The position numbers and the translations under genes are program-made. From positions 32,390-96,389 of the forward strand of contig VFJS01000061.1 in NCBI GenBank assembly GCA_009885955.1: 64,000 nucleotides of DNA. Reading direction: 5' to 3'. Below the pieces are notes generated by a model. The model saw nothing but the letters and a program-made list of their open reading frames with translations. It was not told the DNA's origin and did not search any database. Positions 1 through 8,346 of the stretch are shown here, piece by piece. Position 1 is the stretch's first letter. Each line of letters begins with the position of its first letter. Source of the stretch: Spirochaetia bacterium. Lineage in GTDB: Bacteria > Spirochaetota > UBA4802 > UBA5550.

Positions 1-464
1 ACCTTGATGGCATGCCCCGTGGTCCCGGCAGTATTAAAAATTACGATCCGTTTAATATCAGCGCCATCAGGGATAAACATCCCGGGCCTTCGCGCAAGGT
101 CCTCCCTGGACATGAAGGGTACCTCTGTCCATCCCTTTTCCAGGTCATATTCCGCACCGGGTCGTGTCCTGAATGCCGGAACTTCAGGAAGCAGCAATTT
201 CATCTTTTCCATAATGGCCGGTGAAGGGATGCCGGCGGCCCACTGCCCGGGTGACCTTTTTTTCCAGAGGCTGTCCCCGAAAGAATTCACTACACTGAGA
301 TCTTCAATTGTGAGCCTGTCGCCGTAATGGGAATTCCAGATGGGGGCCGAGGGGTGGTCCTTCATTTTGCTGATTAAAGCGGCCCACGAGGGCTTTATGA
401 GCGGGGTGTGCTCTGCAAGCCTGTATTTGTTTCCTTTAATATCTATATTTTCCATATGTGTCAT
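1..464 (-). CDS. PaaK-like AMP-forming acyl ligase (partial; C-terminus outside window)
   Basis: Open reading frame without stops from an ATG at 464-462 to the window edge, about 154 codons. Residues about 143-150 read FNTAGTTG, which fits the phosphate-binding loop of the ANL adenylating superfamily, as in phenylacetate-CoA ligases. Such enzymes activate a carboxylate as acyl-AMP, usually for transfer to CoA. The upstream part holds an aromatic-rich N-terminal segment without a signal peptide. The start lies 2 bases after the stop of the preceding gene, with an AGGGA about 7 bases upstream, so it is translationally tied to the MoxR/vWA operon. A second in-frame ATG sits three codons downstream. 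Substrate cannot be told from this fragment. The family call rests on one motif plus general layout. Confidence 0.7.
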   Translation of the reverse strand, partial: MTHMENIDIKGNKYRLAEHTPLIKPSWAALISKMKDHPSAPIWNSHYGDRLTIEDLSVVNSFGDSLWKKRSPGQWAAGIPSPAIMEKMKLLLPEVPAFRTRPGAEYDLEKGWTEVPFMSREDLARRPGMFIPDGADIKRIVIFNTAGTTGHAIK

Positions 465-466
465 TG

Positions 467-1126
467 CTAATCCCTGGTGACCTTACTCGATTCATTCTCC
501 CTGTCGATCTCCTCCTGTATCTTCCTCTGGCGCTCGGCCTCCTCGAGCCTCCGCTTCTTCTCCTCGGTCCGCTTTTTCTCCAGCATAATCTGGTGCTCTC
601 TCGATTTTTCAACTATCCGCTTCTGCTCTGCGCTGTCAATAATGTTGAACCTGTCCCTGGCCTGGCTCTCGTCCTCCCCATCAGGCCTGTAACCGAGAAA
701 TGCCAGGACGTAACGCACGAGTTCCTCCCTCCTGTCCGGTTCGGAAACAAAAAGCCCTGCCCGTACAAGAGATGCATGCTCCCTGAGCCCGGAGATGAGG
801 AGTTCCATCATTTTTTCCCTGAATCCAGGGATGGCCTTTGCGTTGTCCCTGAACCATGCATGGAACAGAAGCCATGCCGCAACCTGGACAACGAGGAGGA
901 AATTCCTGTTCCCGGGATTATTATTGAGCTCAAATATCCCTTCACCTTTTTTGCTTAAACCAATGCCCCCGGTGATCCTGGATAGATCGGAAACCACCGC
1001 CGAGGTACTGATAGTCCCTTCATGCATGTTTTCAGCATTCAGGAGCATGGGCTCCATGAGAAAATATTCCGGGCATTCGGCCAGGTGTGAGGTTAACAGT
1101 TCAAGTACCGGGCCTTCCTTATTCAT
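467..1126 (-). CDS. Unrecognised 219-aa protein with charged coiled-coil C-terminus
   Basis: I do not recognise a family. The first ~150 residues look globular and mostly helical, with an aromatic stretch around residues 80-95 (WLLFHAWF) and a VRYVLAFLGY segment near 140. The last ~60 residues are a strongly charged helix rich in Lys, Glu and Arg, very likely a coiled coil. There is no signal peptide or clear membrane span. The start overlaps the end of the zincin/vWA gene by 8 bases and the stop is 2 bases before the ligase start. It is therefore an internal member of a five-gene operon. A role as an adaptor within the MoxR/vWA complex is a guess from position only. Confidence 0.75.
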   Translation of the reverse strand: MNKEGPVLELLTSHLAECPEYFLMEPMLLNAENMHEGTISTSAVVSDLSRITGGIGLSKKGEGIFELNNNPGNRNFLLVVQVAAWLLFHAWFRDNAKAIPGFREKMMELLISGLREHASLVRAGLFVSEPDRREELVRYVLAFLGYRPDGEDESQARDRFNIIDSAEQKRIVEKSREHQIMLEKKRTEEKKRRLEEAERQRKIQEEIDRENESSKVTRD

Positions 1127-2900
1127 AATTTCTCCTGCTGAACTCCGAAGCGAATATAATGATATCCTCCCATGTACTTATGGTATACACATTCCATCCT
1201 TCATCATTCATCCTCTTCATATTTTTAGAATCCGTTGAATAGGGTGAATGGAGCACATAGGTCCCGCCGCCTGCGGCATTGGCAAGGGAGATCCTTGCCA
1301 CGTCCCAGCCGTCGTTGGTCTTATAGGTGTCGCTCCGGATATCATCGGACTTCTCCTCGAGCATTGAAAAGATATCGGAATCGGTGATAACGATTATATG
1401 TACGGGGTTGTCGCCTTTCCTTCTTTTGAAAAATGTCTTTGCCAGGCGGCGGATACCGAAGGCATAGCCGGTGCCCAGGTAGCCGGTGAGCACCTTTAAA
1501 ATTTCATACTCGCTCCTTTCAAAACCCTCAGTGGACATGGAGCTCCCGGGCTCGCCTGAAAGCACAACCATGACCCTTGCCCCTGCCCTGAGGGCCGAGA
1601 GGGCCATGATGACACCTGCAAGCACCGGGTAGGACAGGGTGTACTGGGGATTGGGCATGGACCCGGAACAATCGATGCCGATGTAGAGATCGAGGGGAAC
1701 CCTGGACGGCGTTGAGCCGGGGCTATCGCCGTAGACCCTCTGAACCGTGGTTATGCCCGGCACGGGCCTGGGGCTCACCATGATGGAATCAAACCAGCTC
1801 ACATCCTCCATGGGCATGCCGATGTCCCATGTCTCCAGGCCTTCGGGCAGGGGGTCGCTCTTTTCGCCGATCTTCTTCTCGGGAAACCGTACAAGATACG
1901 GCAGGGCCCTCTCCTTGTAATAGCGCAGGGCAATGTCATGGTCGGTGAGGTCTTTCCTCATGGCCCTTAACAGCGTCCCGTATTCCGAAACTCCCCTGAA
2001 GTTCTTCCGGCTTTTTATACCCCCCTTCTCAGCCTTGCCACCTCTCCTGCTGCCGGCTTTTTCATCTTCACCCTTCTCTCCCGGATCCATGTCATCCATT
2101 CCGGCAAGATTTCTGTCCATGGAGGGATGGACCGGCGCCTCCATTTCTCCGTCGTCCATCCCGGTGAGCCCCGAGGGTTCACCCCCCTCCCCTGCATTTC
2201 CTGTGTCCAACCACCCCTTCGTCTGAACCGGTGATCCGGCACCCTGGCCGTCGGGTAGATAGATGTAGCAGAGAGCGGCAAAGGAGCCGGCTCCGTCGAT
2301 CCAGTCCCTGGCATAAAACCTCACGAGCCTGGCCCCGAGCCTGGCATCTGCCTCCATCACCTGATCCACATCTGAATCCGTAAGCGTCCCTGAATGAAGG
2401 GACCAGAGTATTTCATATATGCGCATGTAAAAATTCCAGAGAGGCCCCCCGTCCTTATCTTTTAACGCCTGGTAGACGCCGGCTATGTTAACGCAGAACC
2501 TCCTCTGCAGCCTGTCGTTGATGAGCAGGTCGGAGTATAGATTGGAGACAAGGGATGCATGATCCTCCTTTTCAGGGAGGCCCTGCCGTATCCTGGCAAT
2601 CATGAATCCCAGGTCGGTGAGGTCCGACGGGCAGTATATGTGGTGGCCGATTTCGTGTGCCATGATCTCAACGGCAAAATTTTCAAGGTGCCGTTTAACC
2701 ACATCGCTGAGGCTGATGACAACGGAATGATCAATAAGGCGAATCATTGCAAAGTTGCCGCCCATTCCCTCTTTTTCACTTTCCCTGCTGTCTATGCACC
2801 ACCGGGGCTCCGAGAGCCTGGCAAAACCGCTCCAGACCCCCAGGGCATCGGGCCATAACCGGAGCCATGCCTCCCTGAGTTCACGCAAATTACCGGGCAT
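1119..2900 (-). CDS. Zincin-like metallopeptidase fused to von Willebrand factor A domain
   Basis: 593-aa cytoplasmic protein. Residues about 82-86 read HEIGH, an HEXXH zinc-binding motif in a predicted helix. A C-terminal vWA domain starts near residue 405 with the MIDAS motif DCSGSM. Further on are alternating strands and helices typical of vWA, including VHIIVITDSD. The middle (about 225-300) is low-complexity and rich in Gly, Asp, Glu and Lys. This layout matches the DUF2201-type putative metallopeptidase plus VWA-like proteins. vWA partners of MoxR ATPases generally present clients to the ATPase. It overlaps its upstream neighbour by 11 bases. A vWA with an N-terminal zincin suggests a protease or a zinc-dependent fold regulated by the AAA+ ring. 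Peptidase activity is not proven by the motif. Confidence 0.85.
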   Translation of the reverse strand: MPGNLRELREAWLRLWPDALGVWSGFARLSEPRWCIDSRESEKEGMGGNFAMIRLIDHSVVISLSDVVKRHLENFAVEIMAHEIGHHIYCPSDLTDLGFMIARIRQGLPEKEDHASLVSNLYSDLLINDRLQRRFCVNIAGVYQALKDKDGGPLWNFYMRIYEILWSLHSGTLTDSDVDQVMEADARLGARLVRFYARDWIDGAGSFAALCYIYLPDGQGAGSPVQTKGWLDTGNAGEGGEPSGLTGMDDGEMEAPVHPSMDRNLAGMDDMDPGEKGEDEKAGSRRGGKAEKGGIKSRKNFRGVSEYGTLLRAMRKDLTDHDIALRYYKERALPYLVRFPEKKIGEKSDPLPEGLETWDIGMPMEDVSWFDSIMVSPRPVPGITTVQRVYGDSPGSTPSRVPLDLYIGIDCSGSMPNPQYTLSYPVLAGVIMALSALRAGARVMVVLSGEPGSSMSTEGFERSEYEILKVLTGYLGTGYAFGIRRLAKTFFKRRKGDNPVHIIVITDSDIFSMLEEKSDDIRSDTYKTNDGWDVARISLANAAGGGTYVLHSPYSTDSKNMKRMNDEGWNVYTISTWEDIIIFASEFSRRNYE

Positions 2901-3924
2901 GGCTGCGTACCGCGATGAGGAAAAGGTGGTGGGATTCCGGAATAGTCACCGCCATGGTAAAGGTGCTGCAGGCAAAGCTCGATGCACCGGCAAGTTCATG
3001 GAAATCCCCCTTAAGGCCGCCAAACTCCGCGGCCCCGGCGGAATTGATTGTACCTCTGCATACCGGTCCGCCGCCCGCGAGAAGGGACGGGTCAACCTTC
3101 GTCAGGGTGGTCCCGTAAATATCTGCGGATATAATGAATGACAATTTCCCGTCATAGGCAACAATCCTCCCCTCAACCGTTTCAACAAGGGGCGGTGAAA
3201 TGAAAGGGCCGCCAAAGCCGCGGAATCCGCCGGCCGATGAAACCATTTCCAGGTGTCTTGCGGCCCCACCGGCCGGCAGGGGATGGTCCTGGGGATGGAA
3301 CCAGGGGTCACCCTCCAGGGAATTCAGAACTGAAGCAAGCTCATTGCCGGCAACAATTTCCGGAATGCCGAGGATTATCCTCTGAACAGGGGGCTGAAAT
3401 TTTTTTATAAGGTCAAGGGCACTGTCCCGGTAATGGGCCAGGCCGCACCTCCAGGCAAGGGCCTTGCCGTAATCAAGCAGCTCTTCTTTATTCCCTGCAT
3501 GGCCCGCCAGGGAGACAAGGGTTTTCTCCCAGGCCGCTGCGGAATTGTAGGATGTCAATGAAAGGTTATAGATGGCATTGGCCGCGATTCTCGGAAAGGA
3601 GACCGGGTCCACAATAAAATAGCGGATATAGGAGAGCATGATATTTCTCCACAGACCCCTCAGGCCGGCTGCGGCGCTGAACATCCTACTCCCCAGGGCC
3701 TCGATCCCGAAATCGTAGAGGGCTTCGCATATTTCTCGCGGCGTCCTGCCCCCATGCATTGACGCGGCATCGGCAACGGGCTGTGCGTCTTCTGCAAGGA
3801 AGAAGGAAAACTCCGCTGCATGAAGGCCCGGGTAGACCCTGCGCATGGCATGGAACCTGCTGTTGTATTCACCCTGCCGCGCGCTCAACTCCAGTGCCAG
3901 GACGCCTTTTATCAATCCTTCCAT
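2890..3924 (-). CDS. Unrecognised 344-aa protein between MoxR and zincin/vWA genes
   Basis: No family recognised. The N-terminal ~190 residues are predicted helical. The C-terminal ~150 residues are glycine-rich and strand-like, with blocks such as SSAGGFRGFGGPF near residue 235 and IIAVRS-type hydrophobic strands at the end. There is no signal peptide, and no Walker, HEXXH or MIDAS motif. It overlaps the MoxR gene upstream by 13 bases and the zincin/vWA gene downstream by 11 bases. Such tight packing between two genes expected to encode interacting partners suggests a third complex member. Cysteines are few and give no metal-binding pattern. Confidence 0.75.
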   Translation of the reverse strand: MEGLIKGVLALELSARQGEYNSRFHAMRRVYPGLHAAEFSFFLAEDAQPVADAASMHGGRTPREICEALYDFGIEALGSRMFSAAAGLRGLWRNIMLSYIRYFIVDPVSFPRIAANAIYNLSLTSYNSAAAWEKTLVSLAGHAGNKEELLDYGKALAWRCGLAHYRDSALDLIKKFQPPVQRIILGIPEIVAGNELASVLNSLEGDPWFHPQDHPLPAGGAARHLEMVSSAGGFRGFGGPFISPPLVETVEGRIVAYDGKLSFIISADIYGTTLTKVDPSLLAGGGPVCRGTINSAGAAEFGGLKGDFHELAGASSFACSTFTMAVTIPESHHLFLIAVRSHAR

Positions 3925-5486
3925 TTCAGCCAGCGCAGATAGTTTGTATACCGCTGATGCAGATACTTCAGTTTAATGACATTGTCATAGATATGGCCGT
4001 AGATCTTCCTCTCCTCACTTATCTTTTTCAAAATCTTTTCGATCTTTGCAAGCTCCTTCCTCACGTCTTCTTCGCCCACGCCGTCAAGCCCCCTGTCAAA
4101 CGTTTCTTCAAGGTCTCTCAGGGGATCATTTTTATCAAGGTCCAGCTTGTCATACTCCGCGCAGGACATGTCGAAGAGCTGCCGTATCCAGCCTATCCTG
4201 TCGCTCCGGTACACGTTGTTCCTGTCCTGGGAAAAAAAAGGGGAATCCTGGTTGGGGACAAGCTTGTCGTGAAGGACAAAGGGGATCACCTGCCTGGTGT
4301 CCTCCAGGGATACCGTGGAATCGCCCCTGAAATAAGCAATGGCCTTTACAAAGGTCAGGATGGTCATGAGGGCCCTCACTGAAAGGCCGTTGTTTGTCTG
4401 GCTGCCGAGGTCCTTTATTTTGTCCTTCCCCGTATCCATGGAGGAGAGGATATGAAAATCCAGGCCCGAAAGCTTCACCGTGTCCTTGGTCTTATACTCG
4501 AGCTGGTGCGCGGCATATTCAAAAAATTCGAACTGGCTCGCAAAAAACTCAATTCTACGGAGGAGCTCAGCGGGTACCGATACGGACAGGAGCTCCCTGT
4601 TCATCCTGCTGATCTCCTCATCATTGAATATAATCTGCTTCGGAACGATCTCCTCGGGCTTAATGTTGTCCTCGATCCGGGACAATAACTCGCCCAGGAA
4701 CCTGGTGTTGAAATGGAGCGCCTTCACGACGATATCGATCCTGTCCCTGAGGGCCTCAATGACCTGGTAGGTGCCTCCGCCTGCTTCATCATTGGCAGTG
4801 AGGTACCAGGCCGCTTCAGGGCACTCATAGATCTGGTCAAGGATCTCGGCATAGTTGTCTGCCATGACCGTGAGGAGGCAGGACTGGGTCCTTGTCGGTA
4901 TCCTGTTATACTCATCAATGATCTTCACCCTCATCCCCAGCCATTTCCTCCAGGCAATGCGGATATCCGACATGTTCTGTGCGTTTACCAGGTCAGCAGG
5001 GAGCGGGTTTCCCAGGAGATCGGTAATGGTCATCTGTGGCTGGCCGTGCTGGATAGCACGCTTGAGCTCCTTTATGGGATACCCGGCAAGGATCCCCATG
5101 AGTATAGCACTGGCGGTCTTCCCCCTGCCCGGGCCGCCGACAAGAAGGCACCTTTTTCTCGTTGCCAGGTTAAGGAGGGGAAAAAGAATAAAGCTCGAGT
5201 AGCTCTGCCCTGAAGGGAGGAGCATCCTGCTCTTCATATCCCCCAGTGGAAAGGAGAGGGACGGCCCATCCTGGTACTCAATGTCGTAATAGGGGCTGAT
5301 AATGGCATTGTTCACCATCCAGAAATAGGCCTGCCTCAGCTTTTCATCAAGGCCGGAACTCTCCTCTGACACCCCGGCTTCACCTGCCAGGGGGCCCTGG
5401 TAGAGATCTGCCACATCGAACTTTTTGATCTTTTTTGCCTTAATGGGGTTAGTGGGGGATTGGGAAATTTTTTCTGTCTTGTTCAT
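3912..5486 (-). CDS. MoxR-type AAA+ ATPase, first gene of operon
   Basis: 524-aa AAA+ ATPase. Walker A is GGPGRGKT at residues 117-124, Walker B is KIIDE at 188-192, a sensor-1-like YLTAND lies near 228-233 and an ALRDRID segment near 245-251 provides the expected Arg/Asp region. It is much longer than a minimal MoxR (~320 aa): it has a ~100-residue N-terminal extension and a long helical C-terminal region ending in a basic, tryptophan-containing tail. MoxR/NorQ/CbbQ proteins work as chaperone-like remodellers with a vWA partner, here encoded two genes downstream. The ATG at 5486 has AGGGA about 9 bases upstream. The upstream ~600 bases are gene-free, so the operon promoter probably lies there. 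Confidence 0.88.
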   Translation of the reverse strand: MNKTEKISQSPTNPIKAKKIKKFDVADLYQGPLAGEAGVSEESSGLDEKLRQAYFWMVNNAIISPYYDIEYQDGPSLSFPLGDMKSRMLLPSGQSYSSFILFPLLNLATRKRCLLVGGPGRGKTASAILMGILAGYPIKELKRAIQHGQPQMTITDLLGNPLPADLVNAQNMSDIRIAWRKWLGMRVKIIDEYNRIPTRTQSCLLTVMADNYAEILDQIYECPEAAWYLTANDEAGGGTYQVIEALRDRIDIVVKALHFNTRFLGELLSRIEDNIKPEEIVPKQIIFNDEEISRMNRELLSVSVPAELLRRIEFFASQFEFFEYAAHQLEYKTKDTVKLSGLDFHILSSMDTGKDKIKDLGSQTNNGLSVRALMTILTFVKAIAYFRGDSTVSLEDTRQVIPFVLHDKLVPNQDSPFFSQDRNNVYRSDRIGWIRQLFDMSCAEYDKLDLDKNDPLRDLEETFDRGLDGVGEEDVRKELAKIEKILKKISEERKIYGHIYDNVIKLKYLHQRYTNYLRWLKWKD

Positions 5487-6096
5487 ATATTATTCCCTTA
5501 CATTAATCTGTTTTATTCTGCAAGTACAATTAATAATAATTAAAATTGTTCATCGAATAATCCGCGCTGACCATGTTTTTTCATGATATCCCATCCAAGT
5601 ATTTTTTGCTTGAATGTTTATATCATTTCATGTTTAAATGTCAATTTATATTGAGATTTGGGAAGCCCCCATAAATGATATAAAATATTTTATAATGAAA
5701 ATTAAAATAGGAATAATTTTATCCTAAGAGAGAACCATGAAAAATAATATTTTATGGTTTACTTGAATTAAATATAATCCTGTTTTCTACATTTTGTATA
5801 ATTAGCGAACATTACTCCGTGTCTCAGTGCCTCTGCGGCAAAATTTTTTTATTATATTAAACCCCGCAATAAGTACCCTATTGTGACAATGAATTTTCAG
5901 GATATCCTGAATTGCAGCTGCATGAAAACATCATGTTTGCTCTCGAACATCTCCTTATCCCCTTTTCTTACATTCTTTAAGAATATAAAATTCATTTTTT
6001 TAGTTATATGTATAATAAAAAAGTTGAAAAAAAATAAACCTTTTCCAATATTGTCAAACTGATTACTAAAAGGAATTTTAACAAGAGGAAAATAAT
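5487..6096. other. AT-rich gene-free region with one copy of a dispersed repeat arm
   Basis: About 610 bases of very AT-rich sequence between the divergently transcribed MoxR operon and rpmB. It must hold the promoters of both. The only structured element I see is a 25-base GC-rich copy of the repeat arm found again at 12245-12269. I cannot assign promoter boxes with confidence because TA-rich hexamers are everywhere. Confidence 0.6.
5815..5839 (+). repeat. Solitary copy of CTCnGTGTCTC-type repeat arm
   Basis: The 25 bases beginning CTCCGTGTCTC and ending CCTCTGCGGC match the right arm of the element at 12127-12269 in 22 of 25 positions and in the same orientation, followed by a T-rich stretch in both places. 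No matching left arm is visible within the preceding ~150 bases, so this looks like a fragment or half element. Confidence 0.7.
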
Positions 6097-6285
6097 ATGG
6101 CAAAATGTGAAGTATGCGGAAAATCTGTCCAATTCGGACATAATGTAAGCCATTCCAATAGAAAAACAAAAAAAATGTGGCATCCCAACATTAAAAAACT
6201 GAGAGTCGTTGAAAACAAAAGAGTCCTGAGAAAGAATGTCTGCACAAACTGCATCAAATCTGGTAAAATCACCAAGGCAGGATAA
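6097..6285 (+). CDS. rpmB: 50S ribosomal protein L28
   Basis: 62-aa protein with the L28 start MAKCEVCGKS and a second CxxC pair at residues 49 and 52 that with Cys4 and Cys7 forms the zinc site of the C+ type of L28. Basic throughout and of normal length. AAGAGGA lies about 7 bases upstream of the ATG. It is the only plus-strand gene in the first 12.8 kb and stands alone, with its stop 10 bases from the stop of the convergent spermidine-synthase-like gene. Confidence 0.95.
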   Translation: MAKCEVCGKSVQFGHNVSHSNRKTKKMWHPNIKKLRVVENKRVLRKNVCTNCIKSGKITKAG

Positions 6286-6295
6286 ACAGCCTTCT

Positions 6296-7831
6296 TCAAT
6301 AATCCGAATTTTTCCAACCCTTTAAATAATAACTATAAAGGACAGGACGGTTAAAGGAATTAATCCCGGTCTCTGATATTGATGTGTCCATGGGAAAATA
6401 AAGGGAATTGATAAAAGCCTCCCAGGAAAAATAGGAAAATCCTTCCATCTCCCTTTTATCAGGCTTAAAACTCACTGGATTGATATTCTCATTGGAAGCA
6501 ATGTTGAACCCCCAGTCGCCGAAGGATGGTATAAACACATGGTAGGGAACAACATTCCTGAAGACCCTCCCAAGGGTACGGTTGATGCACCAGAAGGCAT
6601 CCCTGGCAAACAACGGCGATGTGGACTGCGTAACAAAGATGCCTCCCGGCTTCAGGGAACGGCGCACCAGTGAGAAAAATTCCACGGAGTAAAGTTTGGA
6701 AATCGTTTCGTCGTGGGGGTCGGGAAAATCGGCAATAATGATGTCGTATGTTTCGCTGCTCTTCATCAGATACGAATAGGCCTCACCCACAATCACCCTG
6801 ACCCTGCTGTTTTCCAGGGATTTTTTGTTGAGCATGGACATTGAGGAATTATACCTGGCAAGGTCGATCATGGCCCTGTCGAGCTCTACCAGGGTTACCG
6901 ACTTTACATCGCCCTTCCTGAGAATCTCCCTCACTGCAAGCCCGTCGCCTCCGCCCAGGACAATAACATCCTTTGATTGGCTCCCGTTCATGAACAGCGC
7001 AGGGAATACAAGCATTTCATGATACCGGTATTCGTCCGATGCAGAAAACTGAAGCGATCCGTCGAGGTAGAGCCTGAAGTCCCTGCCGCTTCTTGTGAGG
7101 ACGATCTCCTGAAAATCAGACCTCTTGGAGTAAATGATATCATCATAATAGAGCCTCCTCTGCATCACCTGGGTCAGGGCATCGGATTTATAGGCGAGTA
7201 TTGAAAGCAATACGATAAGCAGGGCAGGCACAAGAAGATGCAACTTTCTTTTCCCCGGATATTCAATTTTTACCATGACCAGGAGAGCCACCCCCATGTT
7301 TATCAGGCCGATGATGAAGCTCGAAAGGAGCCTGCCTGCCACAGGGAACAGGAGGAGCGGAAAGAGCAGCGAGCCTGCAAGCCCGCCCATGTAGTCCAGA
7401 GTGAGAACATTTGATATAATGTCTTTGAACGCTCCGTGCTTCTTCAAAATGCGCGTCAGGAGGGGTATCTCCAGCCCCACCATGGTTCCGATTAACACGA
7501 GAAAAAACAGGTGGAGCAGGTAGTATGACGGTGAAAAGGAGAAAACCATGGAAAGGACCAGGACCGAAAGGCCTCCCGTAAAACCCAGGGCGGTTTCAAT
7601 GATGATAAAGTCCCGGAGGATATTATTCACGAGAAATCTGGAAAGGAAGGAACCGATCCCCATGGAGCTGAGAAAAACCCCGATTGTTATTGAATACTGC
7701 TGCACCGGGTTTCCCAGGAGATAGGTAGCCAGGGAACCGAGGACGAGTTCATATATAATTCCGCAGAGTGAAAGTACAAAGACAGAAAAGAGAAGTAATT
7801 TTTCCTCGGAAAAGTTTAATGTCCTCTTCAC
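6296..7831 (-). CDS. Membrane-anchored spermidine-synthase-like methyltransferase-fold protein
   Basis: 511 aa. Roughly residues 1-215 contain seven or so hydrophobic membrane segments. Residues about 230-460 form a Rossmann-type aminopropyltransferase domain with GGGDG near residue 290, the acidic strand VTLVELD, and ADFPDP in place of the usual substrate-site DxxDP. The length and membrane half match the integral-membrane SpeE-like proteins rather than soluble spermidine synthase (~290 aa). The start is GTG, overlapping the stop of the DUF350 gene by four bases (GTGA). It is the last gene of the SPFH/DUF4178/DUF350 operon. The real product may be a modified polyamine or related molecule; no AdoMet decarboxylase is visible nearby. 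Confidence 0.88.
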   Translation of the reverse strand: MKRTLNFSEEKLLLFSVFVLSLCGIIYELVLGSLATYLLGNPVQQYSITIGVFLSSMGIGSFLSRFLVNNILRDFIIIETALGFTGGLSVLVLSMVFSFSPSYYLLHLFFLVLIGTMVGLEIPLLTRILKKHGAFKDIISNVLTLDYMGGLAGSLLFPLLLFPVAGRLLSSFIIGLINMGVALLVMVKIEYPGKRKLHLLVPALLIVLLSILAYKSDALTQVMQRRLYYDDIIYSKRSDFQEIVLTRSGRDFRLYLDGSLQFSASDEYRYHEMLVFPALFMNGSQSKDVIVLGGGDGLAVREILRKGDVKSVTLVELDRAMIDLARYNSSMSMLNKKSLENSRVRVIVGEAYSYLMKSSETYDIIIADFPDPHDETISKLYSVEFFSLVRRSLKPGGIFVTQSTSPLFARDAFWCINRTLGRVFRNVVPYHVFIPSFGDWGFNIASNENINPVSFKPDKREMEGFSYFSWEAFINSLYFPMDTSISETGINSFNRPVLYSYYLKGWKNSDY

Positions 7832-8106
7832 TGCTTGTTGATTTTCATTTCGGCCGGGGGGTTCTCAATTTTCCTTGATGCCGTGCTTGGCGACATGATG
7901 ACCGACGCGATGATTATTGAAATGCCGATGATAACAGCCCCGATAATAATCCCCAGCGATATGTTCTGGTCGTCTTCTATCTCTTTTTTCACCGAGAAGG
8001 GCGCAAAAAAATTGATGATTAAAAAGCCCACTCCCATCAATATAATCCCCACCAGGGAATAGATTGCCGTATCGATGATGCCGGTTAAAATGTTATTCCA
8101 GTCCAT
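7828..8106 (-). CDS. DUF350 (YjfL-like) inner-membrane protein
   Basis: 92 aa from the ATG at 8106, chosen because GGAGG lies about 8 bases upstream; a longer frame reaches 8124. Two strong membrane helices (about residues 10-32 and 48-70) with a short charged loop containing KKEIEDDQN fit one half of a DUF350 protein. Function is unknown; the family recurs next to SPFH, PspA-like and polyamine-enzyme genes in envelope-stress neighbourhoods. It overlaps the spermidine-synthase-like gene downstream. Confidence 0.8.
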   Translation of the reverse strand: MDWNNILTGIIDTAIYSLVGIILMGVGFLIINFFAPFSVKKEIEDDQNISLGIIIGAVIIGISIIIASVIMSPSTASRKIENPPAEMKINKQ

Positions 8107-8140
8107 GGTTAAAATCCTCCACATTTAAAATTTTCATTTA

Positions 8141-8326
8141 TCATTTGCCTCCTCTGAAACCCCTGGGACCCCCTGCGATGAAACCGCTCCCATGACGGAT
8201 GGACTTCCTCATCTCCCGGTGCTTCGAGATGTAATCATTCCCGGCCCTGGGATATCCTACAAGAAAATGGGACATGGCAAAGCCTCCTCCCAGCAATATC
8301 AGGGCAATTGCAATATATTTAGCCAT
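8141..8326 (-). CDS. Small single-span membrane protein (61 aa)
   Basis: One hydrophobic helix at residues 4-22, then a basic, glycine- and arginine-rich tail ending in RGFRGGK. No family recognised. It sits 20 bases after the large DUF4178 gene and 34 bases before the DUF350 start on the same strand, so it is probably cotranscribed. Small proteins of this kind in SPFH/DUF350 operons often differ between species; existence as a protein is supported by position and a signal-anchor-like start only. Confidence 0.65.
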   Translation of the reverse strand: MAKYIAIALILLGGGFAMSHFLVGYPRAGNDYISKHREMRKSIRHGSGFIAGGPRGFRGGK

Positions 8327-8346
8327 ATTCCCGCCCCCAAAATAAA

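Noticed and set aside
4..327. 107-aa plus-strand frame at the window start
   Set aside because: Antisense to the ligase frame, which has motif support and a ribosome site.
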